Assembly: GCA_001970955.1 (NCBI GenBank)
Contig: MPUH01000569.1
Span: 1-45,445 of the forward strand
Length of the DNA: 45,445 bases
Direction: 5' to 3'
DNA from: Stentor coeruleus
Lineage: Eukaryota; Ciliophora; Heterotrichea; Heterotrichida; Stentoridae
In this document: positions 28,173 through 37,586 of the stretch, piece after piece
Layout: every line of letters starts with the position of its first letter
How positions within the stretch are numbered: the first letter of the stretch is position 1
Position numbers and translations under genes: made by a program
Notes under the pieces: generated by a model
The model's input: the letters and a program-made list of their open reading frames with translations, nothing else
The model's database searches: none
Told to the model about the DNA's origin: nothing

Positions 28173-28946
28173 TTAATCATTACTTAAGAGCGATGAATCA
28201 TCATGCTTTTTCTCACTATCTTTCGTCAAAGATTTCCCATCAACAGAAACACGTTTTTTACACGATTCGCATAAATGTGGGAGAACCTGATCTAACGGTA
28301 AACTCCCTTTAAGGTTTCCAGACAAGTGCTCAACTTGTGCGAGCAATTCATTTTTTTTCTCTTTTATCTTTAAAATATCACTTTTAGTTTCTTCGTTTTT
28401 AACTTCATTTATTGAGCATTTCTCATTAATTTTTTGTTCTGACATATAGAGTTCTTCCAGCTCTTTTTTAATAGCATCAACTGACTCTCTAGCTTTTTCT
28501 CCTTTATTCAATTCTTCATTTAACTGCAACAAAATCTCTTCTTCTTTAGCTTTCTGCTTTTTTTCTATAGCTAAAACTTCTTCTTCAAGTTTACTCACTT
28601 TAGTTGCTTCTTTAACCCTTGAAGCTTCAGTTTTTTCATAGCTATCTTTAGCTAATTTAATATTTTCATTCAACTTATTCAATTCTTGAAGTATTTCAGC
28701 TTTAATTTCTTCTCTCATTTGTTCAATATCACACACATCACAAATATAAGATTTAGAATTCTTTTCCTCATTTCTACGTTTCATACTATGTCTAATACAG
28801 ACATAGTTTTGGCACATGAAGCATTGGTATTTTTTCCCAAGGCCGAATTTTTTATTGCAAACAAAGCATTTTCGATCTTTTTTAGAATCAGCATTTGTAG
28901 GACTTGGTTCACATTGTTGAAGGGTAATATCAGGTTGATTCGACAT
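28173..28946 (-). CDS. FYVE-like zinc-finger coiled-coil protein
   Basis: A 257-residue protein. Residues 27-72 hold a two-zinc-site pattern, C27-x2-C30, C42-x2-C45, C50-x2-H53, C69-x2-C72, spaced like a FYVE finger. The basic R(R/K)HHCR lipid-binding motif of true FYVE domains is absent (the site reads VCIRHS), so PI3P binding is not expected. Residues about 75-220 are a long charged coiled coil. A further Cys pair, CESC, is near residue 227. Related fingers occur in Rab-effector (synaptotagmin-like/rabphilin) proteins, so a membrane-traffic adaptor is possible but unproven. Confidence 0.7.
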   Translation of the reverse strand: MSNQPDITLQQCEPSPTNADSKKDRKCFVCNKKFGLGKKYQCFMCQNYVCIRHSMKRRNEEKNSKSYICDVCDIEQMREEIKAEILQELNKLNENIKLAKDSYEKTEASRVKEATKVSKLEEEVLAIEKKQKAKEEEILLQLNEELNKGEKARESVDAIKKELEELYMSEQKINEKCSINEVKNEETKSDILKIKEKKNELLAQVEHLSGNLKGSLPLDQVLPHLCESCKKRVSVDGKSLTKDSEKKHDDSSLLSND

Positions 28947-29266
28947 ATGTAGCTAAAAATATGAAATTTATAACCTATAAAAAACTCATAATAATCTTAA
29001 GCACCAAACTAAAACAATTTTTATCAAATTTCATATTAAAATCAACAAAATTCAAACTCATCAAAAACCTTAAAAAAGTCAATAATCCTCCTAACCAACA
29101 TCCACATTCATTTTTTAAAAAAACATTATTTCTAATTACCAAATATCACAACTTCCACAACCTCTCAGCAATCAATTAATAATTTCCATATCCTAATGCC
29201 TTAATCCAATCTTACAAATAAAAGTTTCTCACTTTATTAATTTTATTATATAAATCCTCACCCTTC
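28947..29266. other. Intergenic region, C-rich plus strand
   Basis: It lies between the start of the zinc-finger gene and the end of the next minus-strand gene. Plus-strand sequence is C-bearing with very few G. An open frame here has an AT/Lys/Phe-biased translation and no coding support. Confidence 0.45.
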
Positions 29267-30211
29267 CTAACTTGCACCACCACACCCAGGCTCAAACCTA
29301 GGAATCACAGTCAAATTAACCCATCTTTCAGGGTGATCAAACTCATCCCTTATAAACTCTTCCCACCTTTCAATCGGTGTATTATTTTTCAATATTTTCT
29401 CATACAATTCATTTATCTGTATATACTGCGCAGGGTGTTTAGAAGGAAAAGTTAACTTCACAACCAAACATTTCGAAAAAAAACTTTTTTTCATATCATT
29501 TTTTGTATTCACAACCCTTTGTCTACCTCCAGAACACAAAGGCTGAAAATCTTCAATTTCCGTAAACCCATCCTCTTTCCTCTCAGCAGGTGATCCAATA
29601 TTACTCATAACACTTGACCTGGGTATTTTATTTGAACTAGCTTCTTCTAGATTATCATAAGAATTAGTCCTATGTTCAATTCTATGTTTAGCTCTTGTGA
29701 GGAATTTCATCTGTTTTTTCGTATAATCAATTTCTTGTTTTTTTGCTATAAGCATTTGTGATACTGAAGTCCTTTCTGTCTTTTTGCTTATAGCATCTAA
29801 TATAAAATATGTTTTTTCTAAAGCAAGAAACCTTAGTCTTTCTGAATACACTAAATATTTGCAAGGCATTTTTGCTGAAACATTCCTCAATTGTGTGTTT
29901 ATTGCAGTAGCTACATCAACAGAATCCATATTAGCATCTTGTAATGATAATAATTCATTAGCTTTAGCTATTAAAAACTCTAGATGTCCTTTTATTGAAC
30001 CAGATAAAGACTCATTTCCATAATAAACTAAAGCTTCTACTGAGGATTTTAATTTTGTCAAGCGAAAATGTAGTCCCGAAAGAAAACTCATACTGTTGTA
30101 TTTTAAAACCTGTTGTGTAGGCTGGGTACAGACCTTGGAATGTGCTTCGAGCTTTGTAAATTCAATCATGTTTTCACAATTAATACACAAAACGTCAGGG
30201 ATTTCATCCAT
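29267..30211 (-). CDS. Unrecognised protein with N-terminal zinc-binding motif
   Basis: A 314-residue protein, TAG stop. Residues 9-28 (CINCENMIEFTKLEAHSKVC) have a C-x2-C...H-x3-C arrangement like a small UBZ/C2HC-type zinc finger. The middle (about 45-185) is helical with Lys/Arg-rich segments (KKQMKFLTRAKHRIEHRTNS). The C-terminal 60 residues look folded and conserved (LYEKILKNNTPIERWEEFIR, then PERWVNLTVIPRFEPGCGG). I cannot name the family; similar zinc-motif-plus-coil proteins are common in ciliates. The next gene on the same strand ends 79 bp upstream. Confidence 0.65.
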   Translation of the reverse strand: MDEIPDVLCINCENMIEFTKLEAHSKVCTQPTQQVLKYNSMSFLSGLHFRLTKLKSSVEALVYYGNESLSGSIKGHLEFLIAKANELLSLQDANMDSVDVATAINTQLRNVSAKMPCKYLVYSERLRFLALEKTYFILDAISKKTERTSVSQMLIAKKQEIDYTKKQMKFLTRAKHRIEHRTNSYDNLEEASSNKIPRSSVMSNIGSPAERKEDGFTEIEDFQPLCSGGRQRVVNTKNDMKKSFFSKCLVVKLTFPSKHPAQYIQINELYEKILKNNTPIERWEEFIRDEFDHPERWVNLTVIPRFEPGCGGAS

Positions 30212-30290
30212 ATTATTATTTTATTATAAAATGTGCTTTTATGAAGTTTTAAGTAAAGATTTTTTAAAATAATATGCCGGCTTTAGGCTA

Positions 30291-30977
30291 TTATACTAAA
30301 TCTGCTCCTAAATTCTTAAGAGTTTCCTCAAGTTTTATCCTTCGGAGCTTTTCTTCACGTAATAAGGATTCTAATTCAAGAATATACTTCCTTTGTGAAC
30401 TTGTTGTTATTTGGCTTCCTTTTTCTCTTACTTCATTTAGTATTCTTTCTAAGTCTTTTACTTCATCCCTTTCTTCATCTTGATAGTTTTCTTCTTGTCC
30501 TTCAATTTCACCTTTAGGGATTTCTTCATTTTTAGGCTCTTCTTCTAAAGCTCGTTCTTTAGTGTTGTCAACTGAGTGGTCAAAGACTATGCGGTCAACT
30601 TCTTGAGCTTTTTTACTTTCATCATTATGGTTTACAGATCTGTATCGTTTATTGTATTGTTTGGATTGGGGAACTTCTACAGGCTTTTCTGGTTCTTTTT
30701 GTACTGATTTACGGCTGTAGGAACTGCTACGGGGTTTGAGGCTTCCTGATGTTGTTGGTCGAGCGATTATTGAGTTTTCTTTTGGGGTTAACATTTGAAT
30801 GTCAGATTTTTTCTGGTTCGCTGGAGGAGGTCTGGCGTATTTTCCGCGAACTTCAGCAAAAACGTTTAAGTTTCTTAAATCGCCACCTGTCAAATAAGGC
30901 TTGTTTCCATATGCTGCATTTGAAAAAACTGATCTTATTGAAGAGGTAGTCTGTGGGCGATTTAGAGGTTGATACAT
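30291..30977 (-). CDS. Unrecognised disordered/coiled-coil protein
   Basis: A 228-residue protein. Residues about 1-105 are Pro/Ser/Arg-rich and probably disordered (RPTTSGSLKPRSSSYSRK). Residues about 110-180 are strongly acidic (KNEEIPKGEIEGQEENYQDE). The last 55 form a coiled coil (YILELESLLREEKLRRIKLE). No domain is recognised. Form and neighbourhood are consistent with a cytoskeletal or ciliary accessory protein, but that is inference. Confidence 0.55.
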   Translation of the reverse strand: MYQPLNRPQTTSSIRSVFSNAAYGNKPYLTGGDLRNLNVFAEVRGKYARPPPANQKKSDIQMLTPKENSIIARPTTSGSLKPRSSSYSRKSVQKEPEKPVEVPQSKQYNKRYRSVNHNDESKKAQEVDRIVFDHSVDNTKERALEEEPKNEEIPKGEIEGQEENYQDEERDEVKDLERILNEVREKGSQITTSSQRKYILELESLLREEKLRRIKLEETLKNLGADLV

Positions 30978-31518
30978 GCTAAAATAGGTGTTACTTTAAG
31001 AATCGACTTGCGGTAACTAGTTCTTTTGTTACTCTTTGCTGCCATGCAAGGTGCTGATCGTGATAATATGCCATAAGCTTTTATATACAGTCTTCATTTT
31101 TCCTAACTGCTAAGAAGAATATTGATATTTTTTCTTTTTACATGAAATTATGGATTAGAAAACCAAAGAAAGAAATATTTTTTTGAAAAAAAGGACAGAA
31201 AAGGCTTTTTGGTATGAAGATAGTGTAATTCTTGATAGTTTAGCGTTAAAGAAAAGTTTTCTTAATCATAAATCACACTATTTAATCATTAAAAAATCCT
31301 ACAATTAATTAAGAATTTTATTCACAGTTTCAATCCCAAAAAAAAATCTCCCCAAAATAGCCTACCTTAAAAAGAATCATAAATCTTCCTTTCTCTAAAA
31401 TCAACCTAAAACTCATTACCTAATCCTATCCCCAATCCTCAACCCTTTCCTAACAACATAAAACTCTTCTATCAAATAAATTATTAATCAAAGTACTCTA
31501 ATACAAAATTCTTAAAAA
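30978..31518. promoter_or_regulatory. Divergent intergenic region
   Basis: It lies between divergent starts. The right part (31270-31510) is C-rich and G-poor on the plus strand, as before other plus-strand genes. No gene was seen. Confidence 0.5.
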
Positions 31519-32715
31519 ATGGACTCAAACAGTGAATACTCTGAATCAGAAAGCGAAGAAAAGCTTTTAATAGAAAACGTTACCCCAACTGCATCAAACC
31601 CTTTTCCACTTGAAGTATGTTTAACAAAATATATCCCACCTCAGAATTTTATCAAACTTTCAAGCTTATACAAAAACGAACTTAGACTAATATTAGACCA
31701 CCCAACTTGCTTTGATATCCACAAGCTTCTTTTCTGGCAAATTTTCTATAAAAAACTCAAACCAGATACCACAGCCTACCTTCAGCAAAAGACATCAAAA
31801 AATCTTAGTAAACACTATGTTAAAATCCTTTTACTCAATATGAAAACCAAAATCGACACTGCCCTTGAGTGTTTACCATTAATTCTTGGCCATGCAATCC
31901 ACCATGAACTTTATGAGCTTTTCAAGTTTTCCCGATACTTTTTCGACATGAGATTCATTCTAGACTGCTATAAAATCATATATCAAGAACTTCTTGGACT
32001 AACAGTAACTGACTCTTTTATCTTAGCATCAGCAAAAAAACTCTTTGGGGATTATTTTATGAAATATGCAAGGAAAATAAAGAAAAACACGGAGGTTGTT
32101 AAAACTAATGTTGATGAGAAATATGAAAAACAAATGGAAAGCATACCTGGAGGGATTGAATTTGCCAAAGAACTCGCTGGGAAACTCAGGCCAGTGACTA
32201 GTAAAATTGAATTAAAAGTTAATGAGGAACAGATAAAACTAGCTGTATCTGATAGTATTATTGCTGATAGAGTACAAAGACATCTTAGTGAGCCTATTTT
32301 AAAGAAATCTGTTATTGAAGATAACAGTAAAACATTTAACTGTAATAAGCTTAGTCCATTGTTGTCTAGGCAAATCCAAAGTTCAACGGTGAGATGTATT
32401 TAGAAACAAATACCTTTTAAATCTAGGCATGTAACACCGCATAAAGTTGAAAAAGTAGTTGAAAAACCTCCGAATTTTTTAAAACTTTTACATCAGCATT
32501 GCGAAGAAAAAAAGAATGCTATAAAACTTAGGAGGAAAAGGACTTTAAAAGAAGGGAAATTGGTTAATAAAGCTCAGTATAATACTGTTGTGGAAATTTC
32601 ACCTTTAGGTCCAGAACAGTCGAAATGTTTTTCTGAAGTGTTTAAGCTGAGGAATAAACTAAATGAAATAGAGCCTAGAACTATATTGTTTAATACTCGG
32701 AAAAGTTATTTATAA
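31519..32715 (+). CDS. FAM227-like protein, two exons
   Basis: Exon 1 is 31519-32388 and exon 2 is 32404-32715, joined by removal of a 15-nt intron; 393 residues. Without splicing the frame ends at the TAG inside the intron. Beyond it the same frame stays open for 103 further codons of normal coding composition, ending TAA. Residues about 105-190 (ALECLPLILGHAIHHELYEL, FKFSRYFFDMRFILDCYKII, then GLTVTDSF) recall the FAM227 domain, in which a Leu-Pro helix is followed by a Phe-x-x-Ser-Arg motif. FAM227 proteins are poorly characterised but found in ciliated organisms. The family match is moderate; gene structure is well supported. The C-terminal part is basic and probably disordered. Confidence 0.75.
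32389..32403 (+). other. 15-nt spliceosomal intron
   Basis: GTGAGATGTATTTAG, exactly 15 nt with GT and AG ends. It contains the only in-frame stop (TAG, 32401-32403) between the two open halves of the gene. The same length as the CFAP36 intron. Confidence 0.88.
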
Positions 32716-32818
32716 TTAACTTGCTAGTTTTATAATTTAGAGTATAAAATAATAGATATTTTAAATGCTTTAAAACTTGATATATACTCAAAAATTGTTT
32801 TAATGTTTAAAAATGATA

Positions 32819-33291
32819 TTAGTTTACCCATTTAACATAAGGCAATTTAGTAACAAGTTTTCTATGTTTTGACCTAGCCAAACCAGGAGTATAGTTTCTT
32901 CTTGCCATACTTAAAGGAGATCCCGTTAATATAATCCTCTCCTTTTTAACAAAATGATTATTCTTTACCATAACAGGAGACATTGTTCTTAAACCTATAC
33001 GATTTTTAATTGGTGTCATTTCGCGTGTCATTTGAATTCTAGCGAAATCTTTATCACATTTCGGATATTCTGGTGCCTAATTACTTTCATTACCTTTCGA
33101 TAACTTATTAGCGGAGAATTTGTTTTAGAAAACGAACTCTCTAGCATATCAGGATATGATCTTGCAGGTGATTTAGAATACCTTGATTCAATAATCCCAT
33201 AGCCAAAACCTTTGTTCTTTTTGTTTATAGGGTGTATTGACTTCAAGAAGTTGTCCATCGCTTTTCTATTAAATTGGTACTTGATTAACAT
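32819..33291 (-). CDS. Small basic protein, two exons (probable 17-nt intron)
   Basis: Two overlapping frames of similar composition: 33291-33094 and 33076-32819. Joining them across 33077-33093 gives 151 residues. The result is Lys/Arg/Ser/Pro-rich with repeated Ser/Thr-Pro sites (YSKSPARSYP, NSPLISYRK, TMSPVMVK, TGSPLSMARRNYTPG). No domain is recognised; such basic SP-rich proteins often bind microtubules or nucleic acid. The unspliced alternative is an 87-residue protein that ends in TGA plus a separate 70-residue ORF. The gene is convergent with the FAM227-like gene, 103 bp apart. Confidence 0.55.
33077..33093 (-). other. Candidate 17-nt intron
   Basis: On the minus strand it reads GTAATGAAAGTAATTAG. 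Removing 17 nt links the two open frames (...ISYRK to APEYPKCDKDF). It is two bases longer than the two clear introns here. A 15-nt alternative, GTAATTAGGCACCAG, is nearby, but it does not fix the frame. Confidence 0.5.
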
Positions 33292-34915
33292 TTATAACAT
33301 GTCGCGGTATTATATAAAAAATTAAATAAAAAAATTTAATTATAATGTTTTTGCTACTGCCTTTAATGATATGAACACTTGTATGATTTACTATTTGTGT
33401 TAGTTTATGTGTTTTTTTTTTTTAACTATTGATTTTTTAGTATTTTAGGTAGTTTGTATAGCCTTCTAGTATAATTTGAGTTTTAGAGTTTGTGTTAGAA
33501 TATAGTTCTTTTGGTTTTTCAGTTAGGTGTATAGTTTACCTATCAAGCATCATAACATTACTTTCTCTCTTATATGCAAAAATAAATATTCAGTAAGTGT
33601 TTTAGGAGTTAAATAACTTGAACTTAAAACCTTGGTAAAGTATTTTTTTTGGAACTAATATTTTTTTTCCTTTATAATCAGTTGTAAAATTTAACAAGGA
33701 AGTAGTTTAATAATAGAAATGAATTGTGGACAAAGAAAATCCTGTAATACACATTCAATAATAGAAAGTTTCTGGTCGAAGTTTATAAGCTTTTTTAAAA
33801 AGAGATTTGGGTCTTGAATCAAGCTTACTTTTAATAAATATAGCAAAATTATGTTTAACAAAATAACAAATTCTGGAAGCATCTCTTAAAAATGATAGAA
33901 AACTCCATGATACCAACTAATTTCCCTACATTTATATAAAATTATTTTGAAATAGTTAACAGTTTTGCTTCGTTAATAAAATTCAAGTTTTCTCAAGGCC
34001 TAAAGACACTATAGTTCCTATAAAACCAATGCAAGCTCTAATAGTTTTTCTTTATTTTACATTATATAAAAAAAGCATTTTTATAAATATCTTAAACACT
34101 TACTATATTAGTCTAATTGTAACTTGTTCAAGAATTTTCTATTGTTCCTATCCTCCCCATACATAAAAATCATTTTAAAGCATAAAATTCTATCAAATCA
34201 CTCATATCAACCCAAAAAAAAAATCAACTATCACAATTATACTATGATTTCTTATAGGCAGAATATTTTCACAAGTTAAAAGAACTTCGAAATTATTTAT
34301 AAATTTCTTCCGAATCTCAAGTTGTCTCTATCTAAAATAATTTTAAATAATTTTCCTAAATTATGTTTTTTCTAATCTTTACAAAACACGATAAAATAAA
34401 TTTTTAATCTTAGTTCAAAGATTAAGAAATAATCAATTGAGGTTTAAAACTATTAGAATAAATTAAACTCTTGGACTATTTGCCTTTATTTTATCATCTT
34501 AAATAAATCCGAAACTTTAGTTTGTTATTTATTCTAAAAATCTTAATAAAATTTTTGATTTAAAAACAATTGCTGCTTACCGAATTTAGTTTCATTAATG
34601 CTTTAAAAGTTGTTGATAAGAATAATCAAATAAAATTTAAAACTTTTGAAGATTTATAGTCAAATACTTGAAATTTATGAATCCGGAAATTTAAAGACAT
34701 AAATGTAATTTTTTTACTTATAAAAGACTTAAGGTATGTATTTACATAAAAATGGATATGTTTCGAGATATAGGGATTATAAAATATCATAAATATTTGA
34801 CAATTAAATTTTCTTACAAAATAGGTTAGGTTTGGGAGTTGTTTTTTCGGTAAAATGGTTACATGGTTACTTCTTAGTTAAATGCTAAATTAAAAGTGGC
34901 TGATAAAAATTAAGC
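33292..34915. other. 1.6-kb gene-free divergent region
   Basis: Between divergent starts. Plus-strand 33340-33540 is G-rich (5' flank of the minus gene), while 33540-34250 is more C-bearing. Scattered protein-like pieces, for example LKVVDKNNQIKFKTFEDL near 34600-34660 and a 63-codon minus-strand frame at 33691-33882, may be remains of a lost gene. No intact gene is supported. Confidence 0.45.
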
Positions 34916-36376
34916 ATGAAAGCTTTAAAACTTAAACCGCTTATATCTTCTGACAAGAACCAAATTTTTGTAAAACCGCCTGAAAGGGTTTCAACTGCTC
35001 GTGAGAACGAAAAATCAAGTTGGAAAAACTGCACATTTTGTACAGTTGAAGAACTAAAAGATTTGCTGAAAGGTAAAAGAACTAAAAGGAAAGCCATAAT
35101 AAAAGAAAAATTTGAAGACCATGATCAAGTTGAGAAACTAAATCACTGGCGTCACAATTCTTCAGCTCAAAGTCCAAGATCAATAGCTAAAAAATACACA
35201 TTTCGTCGGAAACTTTCAGTTACCTATGACCTATCAACAATAACATTAATCAGCACTGAAGACTTCAATAGAGATAATGATGTTGATAAATATAAAACAC
35301 CCTACTCAATAATAAACCAAGAAAGGAATAAAAATAAGATATTGAAAGATGAATATGCAAAAATCACAGTCAAAAACAATCAGATAATAAGAAACACTAT
35401 ACATGAAATGGATATTATATCATCAGAAATCGAAAGATTAGAAGCTTCAATCAAACACCTTAAAGAAAATCTTGAGAATATTCATAAAGAGTTCACTGAA
35501 GCCGATATAAAAACATCAAATGAAATGAAATTCCTCCAACAGCAAAAATCAGCATTACTCCAAGCAGCAAAAAACATTCAACTCAAAAAGCTTTTTAAAC
35601 TAGGAGAAGCACATGAAAACTATTTATTAAGAGAAAAACTCAGACAAGAAAAACAGTCCCTAACTGTCGAAATTGCCAGAATAAAAGAAAAATTTTCCAA
35701 GATGATAACAGAAAAAGAAAAAGAAAAGGAAACCTTAATCTGCAATAAAAGAGAACTAAAAAAAGAACAAGCGTTGCTTAAAAGCACTTTGATATCGATT
35801 TATATGAAAATTTTAAAACAAGGTCTGGATTTAAGAGAAGAAGGTTTACGGTGGATAATAAAATGTTTATGGCAATTGGATGAGCCAATACCATTATCAG
35901 CATTTCCACATTTTTTCGATGAAGAAAGCTCACAATTTTTGCTTTCTATGGCACAATATGATATAGAATTAGCAGATAATCAAGGACGACTTGAGTCAAC
36001 AAGAACTAAAGTTAAAGAAGCTAGAAATCAAATGAGTATATCTAAAAACAATGAAGAATTACTAGTTAATGTTAAAGCAAGACTAAGAAAACTTTGTAAT
36101 TCAGTAAAAGCTTCACCAGTTAAAAGGCTTGATGATTTCACTAATGGGGGAGATAAAGTTTATGTTCATGAAGGGAATAATTACGTTAGTGAAATAGTTG
36201 AGATTAAAAAAAATATTGAGAGAATTAACAAAAGTATGCATTTGTTGACGGAAAATGAAATTAGAAGGGTTACTAATAATTATAAAGTTAGTCCAGTTGA
36301 AGTTGGTCTTGCACATATTTTTAAAGCTTTGCTAGGTAGTCGTGCTCGTGAATATATGAAATTAACTCAAATATAA
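34916..36376 (+). CDS. Coiled-coil protein, function unknown
   Basis: A 486-residue protein, ATG at 34916 and TAA stop. Residues 1 to about 115 are basic and probably disordered. About 120-300 is a long coiled coil (IIRNTIHEMDIISSEIERLE and following heptads). A more globular conserved-looking part follows at about 305-360: LREEGLRWIIKCLWQLDEPI, PHFFDEESSQFLLSMAQYD. This block recalls a segment I know from other uncharacterised ciliate coiled-coil proteins. A last helix (VGLAHIFKALLGSRAREYMK) closes the protein. A structural, possibly basal-body or cortical role is plausible but not shown by any named domain. Confidence 0.68.
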   Translation: MKALKLKPLISSDKNQIFVKPPERVSTARENEKSSWKNCTFCTVEELKDLLKGKRTKRKAIIKEKFEDHDQVEKLNHWRHNSSAQSPRSIAKKYTFRRKLSVTYDLSTITLISTEDFNRDNDVDKYKTPYSIINQERNKNKILKDEYAKITVKNNQIIRNTIHEMDIISSEIERLEASIKHLKENLENIHKEFTEADIKTSNEMKFLQQQKSALLQAAKNIQLKKLFKLGEAHENYLLREKLRQEKQSLTVEIARIKEKFSKMITEKEKEKETLICNKRELKKEQALLKSTLISIYMKILKQGLDLREEGLRWIIKCLWQLDEPIPLSAFPHFFDEESSQFLLSMAQYDIELADNQGRLESTRTKVKEARNQMSISKNNEELLVNVKARLRKLCNSVKASPVKRLDDFTNGGDKVYVHEGNNYVSEIVEIKKNIERINKSMHLLTENEIRRVTNNYKVSPVEVGLAHIFKALLGSRAREYMKLTQI

Positions 36377-36580
36377 TAAATGGAGGATTATTTTGATGAG
36401 ATTTGCAGGGTTGCATTTTATTTAGGAGTTTTGGTTTGAGGGTATTAAATTATAAGGAGTTTTAGGAGTTTTATAAGGTTTTATGAGCATTTAATATGGA
36501 AGATTACTTAAAAGATCTGAATAAGAGTCTGATTTGTTTTAGAAGAAATTAAAAATGCATTTTTGGAAAATCTTTAAAAT

Positions 36581-37012
36581 ATGCTTGGTTATTCTACTGA
36601 TATGTTTTTCAAGACTTTTTTTGGTGCGAAAAACAGAGATAAAAAGCTAATGGTTTTTATGATGTTTATAATGGTAAAGTTTAGATTTGCAGATGACAAG
36701 GCTGAAGAATCTAATGATGATGATGCTAACAAAGATTTAATAGACACAGGTAATACAAATAAATGTAAACCCAAATCAAGAAAAAGTATGATAGAAGAAC
36801 TAACAAGACGTCCTAGACTTGTAGACGAATTATATCTTAATGCAAAGGATATACCTGCATATTTGAATTTCAAACCAAATTTTGAGAATATAGATAAAAT
36901 ATATGCATTGATGCTTACAAATCAATGTCGATTTCCCAATGATATTCCGTTTGAAGAAACTGAGTATGGTAAAAGAAGAAATGACATGGATTATAAGAAA
37001 GACGATATATAA
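36581..37012 (+). CDS. Small unrecognised protein
   Basis: 143 residues, ATG at 36581 and TAA stop. A hydrophobic stretch at about 23-36 (LMVFMMFIMVKFRF) could be a signal anchor, or a signal peptide if translation starts at an internal Met. A very acidic stretch (about 38-50) and a globular tail (RPRLVDELYLNAKDIPAYLN) follow. An upstream ATG at 36555 in another frame encodes a hydrophobic leader (MHFWKIFKICLVILLICF), but no 15-17-nt GT...AG interval joins the two frames, so I kept the simpler start. Confidence 0.5.
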   Translation: MLGYSTDMFFKTFFGAKNRDKKLMVFMMFIMVKFRFADDKAEESNDDDANKDLIDTGNTNKCKPKSRKSMIEELTRRPRLVDELYLNAKDIPAYLNFKPNFENIDKIYALMLTNQCRFPNDIPFEETEYGKRRNDMDYKKDDI

Positions 37013-37194
37013 GATATTAAATTAATAATGTCTTTGAATATAAAATTCTTCCTAACACCCTTTTCTTTATCATAAAATCTCCTCAGGCACATTAATTTAT
37101 TACTCCACACAACCTCTTCATCTACAGCCTTTAAAAAATCAAAAAAATATTTTCCTAATCCGAAAAATAAAAATTCAACCCGTTCAAAAAGCAT
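36991..37194 (-). CDS. Possible short minus-strand ORF
   Basis: 67 codons, overlapping the end of the previous gene by 22 bp. Composition is protein-like (FLFFGLGKYFFDFLKAVDEE, MCLRRFYDKEKGVRKN), but there is no domain and no upstream exon that could be joined with confidence. May be chance. Confidence 0.25.
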   Translation of the reverse strand: MLFERVEFLFFGLGKYFFDFLKAVDEEVVWSNKLMCLRRFYDKEKGVRKNFIFKDIINLISYISSFL

Positions 37195-37586
37195 TATTTG
37201 CTATATAGCCTAAAACAATATTACTAACAATAATAATTTCTTGAGTTTTAAAGCTGTTACTGATATTTTCCTTATAACTTTTTTCTTCCTCTTTTTCTTT
37301 TTCCCATTTTCTTCACCCCCAATTTTTTATTCTTCCTCCTGTCTCATACTCCCCCAACCCTTCTATTATACTCCGAACTTTATTTTGATTAGGATCAGAA
37401 AACTCTAACAAAAATATCACAAAAAACCTTACCAAAATTCTTATAAATAACAGCATATTAAAATTAAAATCCTATATCATTTTTCAATCTAAAAGCCAAC
37501 CTCAATTAGCACATACTATAATTCCATACATCTTAAAAAAAAAAAACACAACTAAATCAAACGAATCCAGGACATTTCAAATATAA
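37013..37586. promoter_or_regulatory. Pyrimidine-rich 5' flank of the WDR47-like gene
   Basis: From 37020 to 37580 the plus strand is C/T-rich with few G, including a nearly pure pyrimidine stretch at about 37270-37360. This is the pattern of plus-strand 5' flanks in this window. Confidence 0.5.

Noticed and set aside
28961-29179. 72-codon open frame between two minus-strand genes
   Set aside because: Low-complexity Lys/Phe/Leu translation caused by AT and C bias of the flank.
32401-32403. TAG as a reassigned or read-through codon
   Set aside because: TAG, TAA and TGA all end other genes cleanly here, and a perfect 15-nt intron covers this TAG.
33691-33882. 63-codon minus-strand open frame
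   Set aside because: No domain, isolated, and flanked by noncoding AT-rich sequence; at most a gene fragment.
36555-36650. Upstream hydrophobic leader (ATG at 36555) as the true start of the 143-residue gene
   Set aside because: It is in another frame, and no GT...AG interval of 15-17 nt joins it to the main frame.
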